A DNA stretch of 64,000 nt. It comes from an uncultured Winogradskyella sp. (GTDB lineage Bacteria; Bacteroidota; Bacteroidia; Flavobacteriales; Flavobacteriaceae). Made by a program: the position numbers and the translations under genes. The notes beneath the pieces are model-generated. The model searched no databases, was not told the origin of the DNA, and saw nothing but the letters and a program-made list of their open reading frames with translations. This document shows, piece after piece, positions 19,392-28,676 of the stretch. Location of the stretch: assembly GCF_947495255.1 (NCBI RefSeq), contig NZ_CANLYI010000007.1, positions 292,037 to 356,036 of the forward strand, given 5' to 3'. How positions within the stretch are numbered: the first letter of the stretch is position 1; the number at the start of each line of letters is the position of its first letter.

Positions 19392-20147
19392 TTAGTGGAT
19401 ATTTTTTCTATCTAGAATTGATAATATGATATATAATGCAATTATAAATGGTATTGCAGCAAATTGAAGCACTACTAAAAGTACAACACTAAGAATCAAA
19501 AAAACATAACGCACAGCATTATCTTTAAAACTCCAATTCTTAAATTTTAATGCAAACAATTTTATATTAGAGTTTAATAAATAGCAACTCAATAATGTAA
19601 GACCAATTAAAAACCATTTATTAATAATAATTGAATTCATTAAATCACTATTTTGATATTCTAAAATCAATGGTAATGACATTATTACTAATGTGTTGGC
19701 TGGTACAGGTAAACCCTTAAAATAAGTTTGTTGATCTTCATCTAAGTTGAATTTTGCTAACCGATAAGCAGAAGCTAGAGCAATTAACAATCCTATTAGC
19801 GGTAAAAATGGCATTTCTAAAACAGTTCCTTTTAAACTGGACGTCCAACTATCTGCATAGTTAAAATTTGAGGTTCCTATAGAATCAGAAATTAATTTAA
19901 ACATAATAACACCTGGCACTACTCCACTTGTTACCAAATCTGCCAGAGAATCTAACTGAATACCCAACGGACTTTGCACATTTAATTTTCGGGCTAAAAG
20001 GCCATCAAAAAAATCAAAGAATATGCCTAAAAACACAAAAAGAGCAGCCGCAATAAAATTGCCATACACTGCAAAAATTAAAGCAATGCAACCCGAAAAC
20101 AAATTCAGCAATGTTACGATATTAGGAATATGTCGTTTAATACTCAT
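19392..20147 (-). CDS. pssA: CDP-diacylglycerol-serine O-phosphatidyltransferase
   Basis: This 251-residue membrane enzyme transfers phosphatidyl from CDP-diacylglycerol to serine, giving phosphatidylserine, the precursor of phosphatidylethanolamine. The CDP-alcohol phosphotransferase signature is complete: DG, AR, G, D and D residues in the DFFDGLLARKLNV segment and the following PLGIQLDSLADLVTSG (about residues 44-74). Start MSIKRHIPNIVTLLNLFSGC is typical of PssA, and there are about eight hydrophobic segments. The choice of serine rather than glycerol phosphate as acceptor is inferred from that N-terminus and family likeness. It stands upstream of TerC on the same strand. Confidence 0.92.
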   Translation of the reverse strand: MSIKRHIPNIVTLLNLFSGCIALIFAVYGNFIAAALFVFLGIFFDFFDGLLARKLNVQSPLGIQLDSLADLVTSGVVPGVIMFKLISDSIGTSNFNYADSWTSSLKGTVLEMPFLPLIGLLIALASAYRLAKFNLDEDQQTYFKGLPVPANTLVIMSLPLILEYQNSDLMNSIIINKWFLIGLTLLSCYLLNSNIKLFALKFKNWSFKDNAVRYVFLILSVVLLVVLQFAAIPFIIALYIILSILDRKNIH

Positions 20148-20290
20148 AATTTAAATTTATGTAAAAATATAAAAGTATTTGAGTCTGTACTTAATATTTT
20201 TGAAATTGCGTAAAAAGAAAACAATAACAACCTTATTTTACAGTTAAATAGATATAAAATATTGTGCATCTTTGTAAAAAAAATTTGCTG

Positions 20291-21361
20291 TTGAAAAATT
20301 ACTTAGCACTTCTCTTAATACTTGCTACGCTTTTCGCTTCGGGTCAAACCACAAGAAAATATTCTAATGAATTTATGAATATAGGTGTTGATGCTGCTGC
20401 ATTGGGCATGAGTAATGCTGTTGTATCTCAAACGTCTGATGTAAATTCTGGTTATTGGAATCCTGCAGGATTGGTGCATTTAGAAGGTAAACAATTAGCT
20501 TTAATGCATTCTAGTTATTTTGCCAACATTGCCAATTATAATTATATTGGATACGGAATGCCTTTAGATAACAAAAGTGCTTTAGGTATATCATTAATAA
20601 GGTTTGGAGTCGATGATATTTTAGATACTACGCAATTAATCGATGACCAGGGAAATATTAATTACGATAGAATAAGTACATTTTCTACTGCAGATTATGG
20701 TCTTACGTTTTCTTACGCAAGGAAACTGCCATTAGACGGTTTAAATTTTGGGGTAAATGCGAAAATCATTAGACGCATAATTGGTGATTTTGCCTCTTCT
20801 TGGGGTTTTGGTTTAGATGCAGGAATTCAATTTGAAGGCAAAAACGATTGGAAATTTGGTATCATGGCAAGAGATATCACAACTACTTTTAATGCTTGGT
20901 CTATTGACGAAGAAAAATTTGAACAAATTAGTGGCGCAATTGATGATGAAAACCAAGAGCTACCAGAAACTACAGAAATAACAATACCAAAATTAGAAAT
21001 AGGAATGTCTAAGAAATGGATATTCCATTACGATTACACATTACTAGCAGCTGCTAACTTAAATATGCGTTTTGCTCAAAATAACGATATTATATCTACT
21101 TCTTTTGCCAGCATAAATCCTGCTTTAGGTTTTGAATTTGGTTATACGGATTTAGTTTTTTTAAGAGCTGGAGTTGGTAATTTTCAAAATGAAATTCAAA
21201 TCGATGATTCAGAACAAGTTACCTTTCAGCCTAATTTTGGTGTAGGTTTTAAATACAGAGGTATTCAAATTGATTATGCTTTCACTGACATTGGTGATCA
21301 AAGTGCAGCCCTTTACTCTAATGTGTTTTCATTAAAAATAGATTTTAGCGTTTTTAGATAG
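20291..21361 (+). CDS. PorV/PorQ-family outer-membrane protein
   Basis: The mature protein is a beta-barrel of the PorV/PorQ/FadL-like kind found with type IX secretion. PorV shuttles cargo to the attachment complex; PorV paralogues are common in flavobacteria. Typical segments are FMNIGVDAAALGMSNAV, DVNSGYWNPAGLV and repeated aromatic-ended strands up to the terminal FSLKIDFSVFR. The frame opens at a GTG at 20264, but CATCTTTG just after it resembles a -7 promoter box. The TTG at 20291 gives a clean signal peptide (KNYLALLLILATLFASGQ), so I prefer it. The gene is followed nine bases later by the DUF4105 gene. Exact T9SS role is not provable here. Confidence 0.85.
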   Translation: MKNYLALLLILATLFASGQTTRKYSNEFMNIGVDAAALGMSNAVVSQTSDVNSGYWNPAGLVHLEGKQLALMHSSYFANIANYNYIGYGMPLDNKSALGISLIRFGVDDILDTTQLIDDQGNINYDRISTFSTADYGLTFSYARKLPLDGLNFGVNAKIIRRIIGDFASSWGFGLDAGIQFEGKNDWKFGIMARDITTTFNAWSIDEEKFEQISGAIDDENQELPETTEITIPKLEIGMSKKWIFHYDYTLLAAANLNMRFAQNNDIISTSFASINPALGFEFGYTDLVFLRAGVGNFQNEIQIDDSEQVTFQPNFGVGFKYRGIQIDYAFTDIGDQSAALYSNVFSLKIDFSVFR

Positions 21362-21369
21362 TTCATCAT

Positions 21370-22539
21370 ATGAAATTAAAGTTTTCTCTTTTAGTATTTC
21401 TATTTACAATTACTTCTGGGTTTTCTCAGCAGTATCAATTATCACCAAATGCAGAAATATCTGTATTAACTATTGGTCCAGGAGCTTCACTAAACGATGC
21501 TTTTGGTCATAATGCTTTTAGAGTTAAAGACAACGACTTAGGTATAGATGCGATATATGGTTACGGTCAATACGATTTTGATGCACCAAATTTTTATTTA
21601 AAATTTGCACAAGGAAAGTTAGAATACCTTATTAGTAAACACAATTTTGCGGATATATATTACCATTATACTAGTTATAATCGTTCAATTGACGAGCAAG
21701 TTTTAAATTTCTCTGCCAAAGAAAAACAAAATCTATTTAACTATTTAGAAAACAATTATAAACCAGAAAACAGACGTTATATCTACGATTTCTTTTATGA
21801 CAATTGTGCTACTAGAATTAGAGATGTCACTGAAAAAGCAACTTCACGAAAAATAGATTATAATTTACCCGAAGGTTTTAAACATAAAACATTTAGAACA
21901 CTAATCCATGACCATGTTGGCCTTAATACTTGGGGAAGTTTTGGAATTGATATTGCTTTAGGTTCTGTTATAGATGTAGAAGCTACAACATCTGAGCATA
22001 TGTTTTTACCAATATATATCCATGAGTTTTTTGCAAACGCAAAATTAGATAGCTCTCAGAAATTGGTAAAAGACTCTTCAAACCTTTATGAAAAAAAAGA
22101 AGACATTACCTCATTCGATTCTCTATTTAGTCCATTGATTATAATAGGATTACTTGGGCTTGGCATATTATTTATTACATATAAAGATTATAAAAATAAT
22201 AAGAGAACAAAGTGGTTAGATTCCATAATTTTTGGAACCACAGGAATTGTCGGTATTGTTTTATTATTGCTTTGGTTTGCTACAGACCATTCAGCAACCG
22301 CTTATAACTTTAACTTATTATGGGCTTTTCCTTTAAATATTCTTATTGTTAGTCAATTATTAAAACCAACGATTAAGAATTGGGTAAAACGTTATATAAA
22401 GTTTCTAATTATTATGTTAGCACTGTTAACATTTCATTGGATAAGTGGCATACAGGTTTTTGCTATTGGCTTAATTCCTTTGTTAATAGCAATTTTTATT
22501 AGATTTATATTTCTTTCAAAATATCTTAATAAAAACTAA
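21370..22539 (+). CDS. DUF4105 membrane protein
   Basis: The 389-residue protein has a signal peptide (KLKFSLLVFLFTITSGFSQ), an exported domain of about 230 residues, and five or six membrane helices in the C-terminal third (from about residue 255). The N-terminal half matches the Lnb/DUF4105 family: ISVLTIGPGASLNDAFGHNAFRV, with the His and Asp/Asn residues expected in a papain-like fold, and FFYDNCATRIRDV holding the probable nucleophile cysteine. This fold resembles lacto-N-biosidase-like or N1pC/P60-like proteins, but the substrate is unknown. It follows the PorV-like gene closely. Its stop abuts the stop of the convergent sugar transferase gene with no base between. Confidence 0.88.
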   Translation: MKLKFSLLVFLFTITSGFSQQYQLSPNAEISVLTIGPGASLNDAFGHNAFRVKDNDLGIDAIYGYGQYDFDAPNFYLKFAQGKLEYLISKHNFADIYYHYTSYNRSIDEQVLNFSAKEKQNLFNYLENNYKPENRRYIYDFFYDNCATRIRDVTEKATSRKIDYNLPEGFKHKTFRTLIHDHVGLNTWGSFGIDIALGSVIDVEATTSEHMFLPIYIHEFFANAKLDSSQKLVKDSSNLYEKKEDITSFDSLFSPLIIIGLLGLGILFITYKDYKNNKRTKWLDSIIFGTTGIVGIVLLLLWFATDHSATAYNFNLLWAFPLNILIVSQLLKPTIKNWVKRYIKFLIIMLALLTFHWISGIQVFAIGLIPLLIAIFIRFIFLSKYLNKN

Positions 22540-23934
22540 TTACTGTCCTCTATAATATAATATAGTACTCAGTGTTTTTATTGAAATACTGAAATCTAAA
22601 AACACACTTCTGTGTTTAATATAATACAAATCGTATTGAAGCTTCGTTAAACTATCGTCAACAGAAGCACCATACCTTGTGCTTACTTGTGCCCAACCTG
22701 TAAGGCCAGGTTTAATGATATGACGTGTTTCGTAAAACGGAATAATTCGAGATAATTCATTAACAAAAAACGGACGTTCTGGTCTAGGACCTATAATACT
22801 CATATCTCCTTTTAAAACATTGATAAATTGTGGAATTTCATCTAAACGAGAACGACGTAAAAACATACCAAAAGCCGTAATTCTGGTGTCATTTTTCTGA
22901 GCCCATTTTACGCCATCTTCCTCAGCATTTACAACCATCGATCTAAGTTTAATAATCTGAAAAGGTTTACTATTTCGACCTACGCGTTCTTGAGAATAAA
23001 ATAAAGGACCTCTGTTTCCTATTAAATTCCCAATTAAGATAATTGGCGCAATTAATAATCCAAAAAACAAACCAATCAATGAGAAAACAATATCGAATCC
23101 ACGCTGAAAAAATATGTATAGCTTATTTTCATTGCTACGACTAAAAGGAAAATATTTATAAAAATCTTTACCTACAAATTGCACCGGAACTTTTTGAAGT
23201 AATTCTTCATAGACCTGTGTATAGTCTCTAATTTTAAAACCACGCTCTAGAAGCAACATCAAATCATGATAAACTTCTACCGTAATGGCTTCTGTATTAA
23301 AACTAGCTACCAAGATTTCTGAAATTTTTTCCTTTTGAATAGTTTGTAAAAAATCCTTAGCATCAAATTCTTTTAATCCATTAAACTTTACAGAATCTTC
23401 AGATGAGTTTTCACTATTAATAAAACCTACTATTTTATAATTTGGGTCAGAAGTATCTAACGCTCTAACAAGTCCATCTATGTTTGAAACCTCTCCTACT
23501 AAAAGCACACGCTTATAAAAACGAGGAGATTCGATTAAGTTCATATAAAATACTCGCCATAAAAGGATAGAGAATATAATGGTTAAATACAGATACACAA
23601 TTTGAAGACGTTCAACTGGAAGATATGGCGAAAGAACAGGTGTTAAGAGATAAAAAAGAACTACTGTAGATGCCGTAATTACCACATTCTTAAAAGTAGA
23701 CTCAAGCTTACTTGCTTTTTGAAGATCGTACAATTCAAATATTGTCCCGAATATTGTAATATATACTCCTAAAAGAATTAAAGCTACACTATTATCTTTA
23801 CTTACTTCAATATATTCAAAATCAAAATAAAGACTTAGGCAATAAACGCCCAAATACACCATCACCAAATCTAAAATCCTTAATAGAATTTTACGTTCAG
23901 AAACTTCGAAATGTATTCCTTTTTTTTTAGTCAT
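22540..23934 (-). CDS. Polyprenyl glycosylphosphotransferase (WcaJ/WbaP-type initiating sugar transferase)
   Basis: This enzyme starts glycan repeat assembly by moving a sugar phosphate from a UDP-sugar to undecaprenyl phosphate at the inner membrane. The 464-residue protein has four N-terminal membrane helices (about 18-125), a central Rossmann-like domain (VLLVGEVSNIDGLVRAL, near 143-160), one further helix near 275-300 and the C-terminal catalytic domain, with ERVGRNSKPFQIIKLRSM, RRSRLDEIPQFINVLKGDMS and IGPRPERPFF. It is the last gene of the polysaccharide cluster and the second such enzyme there, the shorter one being at 50329-50919. Sugar specificity (glucose, galactose, GalNAc) is not readable. 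Confidence 0.94.
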   Translation of the reverse strand: MTKKKGIHFEVSERKILLRILDLVMVYLGVYCLSLYFDFEYIEVSKDNSVALILLGVYITIFGTIFELYDLQKASKLESTFKNVVITASTVVLFYLLTPVLSPYLPVERLQIVYLYLTIIFSILLWRVFYMNLIESPRFYKRVLLVGEVSNIDGLVRALDTSDPNYKIVGFINSENSSEDSVKFNGLKEFDAKDFLQTIQKEKISEILVASFNTEAITVEVYHDLMLLLERGFKIRDYTQVYEELLQKVPVQFVGKDFYKYFPFSRSNENKLYIFFQRGFDIVFSLIGLFFGLLIAPIILIGNLIGNRGPLFYSQERVGRNSKPFQIIKLRSMVVNAEEDGVKWAQKNDTRITAFGMFLRRSRLDEIPQFINVLKGDMSIIGPRPERPFFVNELSRIIPFYETRHIIKPGLTGWAQVSTRYGASVDDSLTKLQYDLYYIKHRSVFLDFSISIKTLSTILYYRGQ

Positions 23935-23990
23935 TTTGCAAGAAAACTATGACGTAAAGATAATAAGTACAATTGGTTTTGAACATAAAT

Positions 23991-25001
23991 TTAAGACAAA
24001 AGGGATTCCCATTTAGGTTTCACGGCTTTCCAACTAAAATTTTCAACTTTAGCACGTGCATTTTGTACTAATTTATTCTTGAATTCAATATCATCTTTTA
24101 ACCTAATAATAGCCTCAGCCATAGCATTGGAATCATCCGGATTTACCAAAATCCCCTCAGAATTGTCAGAAATTAAAAATGGAAGTCCTCCAACATTAGT
24201 TGAAACAACTGGTAATCCAAGTGCCATTGCTTCAATAACACTTACTGGCATATTATCGAAATTAGTGGTATTTATAAAAACATTAGTGTTTTTAGAGTAT
24301 GTTCTCCATTCAACCTTCGATAGTTTTCCTGTAAAATTAACTTCTAAATGTTTACTATCAGCTAACTCTTTTACTTTAATTAAAGACCCATCAACATCAG
24401 GACCAATCATTGTTAGCTCAACGTCGTAATTTTCTTCTTTTAATTGTTTTAAAACTAAAACAGCTAATTCAGGATTATAAATTGATGAGAAAGACCTAAC
24501 CCATAATAGCTTGATAGCATCGATATTTCGATTTTCAAAACTGTATTGGTCTAGTTCAATACTATTTGGAATATATTCAACATTTTGATAACCGTAATTA
24601 TTGAATACTAATTTTAAAAAATTAGATGGAGCAATTAATTTATGGGCATTCTTAAAAGTAAGTTCACTTAATTTAGGATTGTTTTTCAATCTATTCTCTA
24701 GATTTCCACCGTGAAGTATTGGAATATATTTAATATTAAACAGCCTACAAAGTTGACTTATAATCAAAGCATAATAAAAATTAATTGTACTGTAAGTATC
24801 TATTAAGACGTAATCCGTATTAGTTTTATTTTTAAAAACTAAAAATATCATATCCAATAAGCGAAACACTTTATTAGACTTGGCTGATGCGATTTTAAGG
24901 TTACACATTATTTTTAAATGGGAGCTTAAAGTATCTATCGTAGAGCTGGTTTTCCCTTTATTCGCTAAGGCATTTCCTATGTAAAGGACGTTTTTTTTCA
25001 T
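23991..25001 (-). CDS. Glycosyltransferase family 4 protein
   Basis: This is a GT-B retaining glycosyltransferase of 336 residues that should add a sugar to the lipid-linked glycan on the cytoplasmic face. The glycine-rich start MKKNVLYIGNALANKGKTS is common in flavobacterial GT4 enzymes, so I take 25001 rather than 25010 as the start. The nucleotide-sugar site is in FDNMPVSVIEAMALGLPVVS (E-x7-E-like) followed by TNVGGLPFLI. The gene overlaps the upstream polymerase gene by 44 bases, an unusual length, meaning the two proteins share coding DNA in different frames. Donor and acceptor are unknown. Confidence 0.88.
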   Translation of the reverse strand: MKKNVLYIGNALANKGKTSSTIDTLSSHLKIMCNLKIASAKSNKVFRLLDMIFLVFKNKTNTDYVLIDTYSTINFYYALIISQLCRLFNIKYIPILHGGNLENRLKNNPKLSELTFKNAHKLIAPSNFLKLVFNNYGYQNVEYIPNSIELDQYSFENRNIDAIKLLWVRSFSSIYNPELAVLVLKQLKEENYDVELTMIGPDVDGSLIKVKELADSKHLEVNFTGKLSKVEWRTYSKNTNVFINTTNFDNMPVSVIEAMALGLPVVSTNVGGLPFLISDNSEGILVNPDDSNAMAEAIIRLKDDIEFKNKLVQNARAKVENFSWKAVKPKWESLLS

Positions 25002-26313
25002 GTATAACATTTAATAAAGCTAAGCCATAAACAAACCCTGGAGCCGCAATACGCATAGCTGAATGATTTATTGTGGCAAACCAAAAACAGAAAAAAGCAA
25101 AGAAAAATATATTACTTTGATTTTCTGTTCTATATGCTAAAGGTCTAATAATTAAAATTAATAAAATAATAATTCCAATTAATCCATGCTCTGACAATAT
25201 TCGACTTACTTCATTATGGCTAGCAATGGCTTTTCCCATTCTTTCAATTCTTAATTCTTTCATCCCATTAGCACCAACCCCCAAAAATGGGTTCTCAATA
25301 AATCCTTCCAATTCTCCCAAAAATAGATTAACTCTACCAGCTGATACATCTTCTTTTTCCAAACCTTTCTTATCTTGATTATTATATCGCTTTTCAATTA
25401 ACCCACCTGTTAGACTGGAGCTAACTACCCACGTAAACCCTAAAACCATCACTATAGCAATTAATGAAGCTACTATCCTAAACCTTTCATTAGATTTTGA
25501 TTTTAGATATAAAAAGAATAAAAATGCCATTATCATTAATATACTAGTTATCACACCTCCTCTGCTAAAAGTAACAATTGCTCGAAATGTAACTGCACTA
25601 AATAGCATAATATTTATTATTGTAATTATAATATTTTTCGATTTAAGAAAAATAAATACACAAAACGTAAACATTCCGATACCCAATACTGTAGAAACCT
25701 GGTTGGGACCAAATCCTCCAGATGCTTCAAAATTAGATTGTGTTCCTCGAAGCGTATCTTTAATACTTGGAGCATATAAAAATAAATAAGTAGTTAAAGA
25801 AACTATAGGGAGTGACAAATATTGCAATACATCGAGCAATTGATTTCTTGTAATTTTACGATCTAAACAATACAAAGCAGAAACTCCCAGACTAACAGGG
25901 CCCGTTAAAACAAAAGCTACGTTAGTTCTGAAATTGGCATCAAATCCGATTGTTGATGATGCGACAATTATGGATGGCACAAGAAGTATAAGATAAATAA
26001 AATAAGCAGACCCTTTATTAGAAATACCGTCATAAAACATACCTATTAACATAAATAAAATCACCAAATATTTTGATGCTTCATAAAATAAAGCTCCATT
26101 GGTCATTCTCAACAATACCTCAATACCTACAACATAAGCACATGCTTTTAGTACTTCTATTTTTCTTTGTTTTTTTGAAGCCATTATTATAGTTAATATG
26201 AAATAAAAGATCATAAAAAAAAAGAACAATCTAGGAATAAGATTTACAAAAATAAAAAATACTACACCAAGCGTAATATGAAACAATAAACGGTAAACAT
26301 ATTTTATATTCAT
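24958..26313 (-). CDS. O-antigen ligase/polymerase family membrane protein (Wzy-like)
   Basis: The 451-residue protein has about eleven hydrophobic helices and one large periplasmic loop (about residues 300-375). In this loop the Wzy_C/WaaL pattern GVGANGMKELRIERMG followed by ASHNEVSRILSEHGLIG carries the conserved His and Glu. Such proteins either polymerise lipid-linked repeat units (Wzy) or join a finished chain to lipid A (WaaL). In a cluster with an initiating transferase and Wza/Wzc, Wzy is more likely. No Wzx flippase gene was seen anywhere in the cluster. Its 3' end overlaps the next glycosyltransferase, and its start abuts that of the preceding gene's stop (ATGA-type). Confidence 0.88.
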   Translation of the reverse strand: MNIKYVYRLLFHITLGVVFFIFVNLIPRLFFFFMIFYFILTIIMASKKQRKIEVLKACAYVVGIEVLLRMTNGALFYEASKYLVILFMLIGMFYDGISNKGSAYFIYLILLVPSIIVASSTIGFDANFRTNVAFVLTGPVSLGVSALYCLDRKITRNQLLDVLQYLSLPIVSLTTYLFLYAPSIKDTLRGTQSNFEASGGFGPNQVSTVLGIGMFTFCVFIFLKSKNIIITIINIMLFSAVTFRAIVTFSRGGVITSILMIMAFLFFLYLKSKSNERFRIVASLIAIVMVLGFTWVVSSSLTGGLIEKRYNNQDKKGLEKEDVSAGRVNLFLGELEGFIENPFLGVGANGMKELRIERMGKAIASHNEVSRILSEHGLIGIIILLILIIRPLAYRTENQSNIFFFAFFCFWFATINHSAMRIAAPGFVYGLALLNVIHEKKRPLHRKCLSE

Positions 26314-27413
26314 TATTCTTTTTCTATATTATCAGGTACTAATAATAACTCATAATCCAAAATCAACTTACGCAATATTTCTTCTTCAGAAAATTCATTT
26401 AGAATTTTTAAATGAAAATTTTCTGCACATTCTTTTCTATATTTTATATCATTTATAAGCAGCTTTAAACCATTGTAAACCGATTTTTTATCATTACTAG
26501 AAACCAACACACCTAAAGAATCATCTAATATTAATTTATTACAATACCCTACATCAGTTGCTAAAACAGCTAATTTACCAAGCCCATATTCTAATAATGC
26601 CATAGGTAATCCTTCAAATTTTGAAGTAAGTACTCCGATATCTGATTGAGAAATTATGTTTGATACATCTTCTTTAGCGCCATATAAAAATATTTGATTT
26701 TTTAATTTATGTTTATTAATAAAAGATTCTAAATTTTGAGAATAATCATCATCATAAATGGCTCCTATGCAATGAAGTGACCAATCACTACATTCTCCTT
26801 TTAACTTTTTAAATGCTTTAAACAGCAACTCATGATTTTTTGGCTCTCTTAAATTTGCTGCGCATAAAATTCGTTTGCCAGTATTACCATTTAATATTGT
26901 TTCTTTTTTATGATTAATTGTAGGAAAATTAGAAATAAACTTTACTGTTTTGCAATTTAAATTTTCAATTGCCCAATTCCTTAATTCATGATTTACACAA
27001 TAAATTATATTAAAATTATACAAGCATAATTTTAGGATTACTAATTTGAATTTATTTGTATCATTGACTCTATTTCCATAATGGTCGTGCCATATGATTT
27101 TCAATTTTCTATTAAAAACACTTACTATAGCTGCAATAAAAAAAGAAGTACCATGCGCATGTAAAATGTTAATTTGATTCTTTTTTATATACTTTTTTAG
27201 TCGAAATAAGGCTATAATATCTATTGTTGATTTTTTATTCAAAAACAAATATGAGACTTCCTTTTTTATAGAAGCTTTTAATTGTCCTTCAGATCTAGTA
27301 GCACAAATATGGGATTCTACATTGGCACTAGAAAGACCATTAGCTATATTAATAGCCATTCGTTCAGCACCTCCAATCCGCAAAGTATCAATAATTTGTA
27401 ATGACCGAATCAT
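26313..27413 (-). CDS. Glycosyltransferase family 4 protein
   Basis: A 366-residue GT-B glycosyltransferase. The N-terminal domain starts with SLQIIDTLRIGGAERMAINI, the pattern of the GT4 group, with HAHGTSFFIAAIV near 100 and IIWHDHYGNR near 122. The C-terminal donor domain has ILCAANLREPKNHELLFKAF and FEGLPMALLEYGLGKLAVLA carrying the E-x7-E-like residues. It overlaps its upstream gene by four bases (ATGA). The sugar it adds is unknown. Confidence 0.92.
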   Translation of the reverse strand: MIRSLQIIDTLRIGGAERMAINIANGLSSANVESHICATRSEGQLKASIKKEVSYLFLNKKSTIDIIALFRLKKYIKKNQINILHAHGTSFFIAAIVSVFNRKLKIIWHDHYGNRVNDTNKFKLVILKLCLYNFNIIYCVNHELRNWAIENLNCKTVKFISNFPTINHKKETILNGNTGKRILCAANLREPKNHELLFKAFKKLKGECSDWSLHCIGAIYDDDYSQNLESFINKHKLKNQIFLYGAKEDVSNIISQSDIGVLTSKFEGLPMALLEYGLGKLAVLATDVGYCNKLILDDSLGVLVSSNDKKSVYNGLKLLINDIKYRKECAENFHLKILNEFSEEEILRKLILDYELLLVPDNIEKE

Positions 27414-28531
27414 TTTACAACCATTTTTCCAATTTCTTCATCTAATTTGTTAAGCGTATATATCTGCGACCAACTCATCGCAGCCTTGCTCATTTCATTA
27501 AGAAAATCATCACCTTTTCCAATATGTTTTAAAATGGTATTGACAGCACTATCTAAATCATTTTCTATAAGTATACCTCGTTTGCCGTAATCTAACATCC
27601 AAGATAAACATGAAATTTTTGTTGAAATTGGAATTGCACCAAAAAACATACCTTCTGCAATAGCTTTAGGCCATCCTTCGCTTTTTGAAGGTAAAATTGA
27701 AAAATGTGCATCCTGCAAACAAGTTTTAATAGTCTCTCTATCTTGGTTTCCCAACATAAACACTGAGTCAGATAGATTGTTATCTTTAATAAATAACATT
27801 GCCTCATCCATTAAAGGTCCATCTCCAAACATATGGATTTCTGCATCAATTCCTTTTTTTCTTAATGACTCAATTATTTTAATAGTTAATAGTGGTCTTT
27901 TACCTACTACTAAATTTGCTGTAAATACAAATTTTAATTTTTTAGAATAATCTTTTTTGGAAAAAGAAACTCTTTCATCATTACGATATGTAGCTGATAT
28001 AAATGACACCATATTCGTCGTAGCATCTTTCCATTCTCCATACACTAAAACTTTTATATTTTTAGATAACAAAGTGTTCTTTAATATATTTTGTTGCATT
28101 CTGTAAGCCCATGGTTGTTTGCTATCATAGTCCCAATTACCTGCATACTTTACAGTTTTCCGTTTTGAAGGAAACAAAATTTGGACAAAGGCTCCTAACA
28201 GACTCATATTACAAGGGCACCTCAAATGAATGTGATCTGCTTTTTTCATTACTTTATAAATCTTAAAAGAGGTGAAAGGAAATAATACCAAGGTTCTCAA
28301 AATATTATATACTGAAGTAATATTGAACGCTTTTACTTCCGTATAATTAATTGACTGATTATATGGTTCATCTATTTCTCCTATTTCGTTATTTTCATCT
28401 CTAGGTCCTATTACCAATGTTTTATCAGCATACTTTGTCCAGATGTTCATTTCTCTTACGTAAGGACCATAAGAGTAATATTTACCATCTTTAACTTTGT
28501 GTGGAGCTGATGTTATTATTGCTAATGTCAT
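27410..28531 (-). CDS. Glycosyltransferase family 4-like protein
   Basis: This 373-residue GT-B protein has an unusual N-terminal half (TSAPHKVKDGKYYSYGPYVR) and a standard C-terminal donor-binding domain (KLKFVFTANLVVGKRPLLTI, HMFGDGPLMDEAM, SEGWPKAIAEGMFFGAIPIS). The acidic pair in the last motif is that of GT4 enzymes. It overlaps the following GT4 gene by four bases. About 145 bases without a gene separate it from the upstream glycosyltransferase, the longest break in this part of the cluster. Donor and acceptor are unknown. Confidence 0.9.
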   Translation of the reverse strand: MTLAIITSAPHKVKDGKYYSYGPYVREMNIWTKYADKTLVIGPRDENNEIGEIDEPYNQSINYTEVKAFNITSVYNILRTLVLFPFTSFKIYKVMKKADHIHLRCPCNMSLLGAFVQILFPSKRKTVKYAGNWDYDSKQPWAYRMQQNILKNTLLSKNIKVLVYGEWKDATTNMVSFISATYRNDERVSFSKKDYSKKLKFVFTANLVVGKRPLLTIKIIESLRKKGIDAEIHMFGDGPLMDEAMLFIKDNNLSDSVFMLGNQDRETIKTCLQDAHFSILPSKSEGWPKAIAEGMFFGAIPISTKISCLSWMLDYGKRGILIENDLDSAVNTILKHIGKGDDFLNEMSKAAMSWSQIYTLNKLDEEIGKMVVK

Positions 28532-28676
28532 AGAATTAAAAGTTATATTTTTTAACTTATTGAATAATTTTTTAAGTTCTTTTTACAAGATATTCTTGAG
28601 GCATACTTGAAAATGGAAATATACAAATTTCATAAGTGTTTTTTTCAATCAAATTGAACTAGTAAATATCTAAAAC

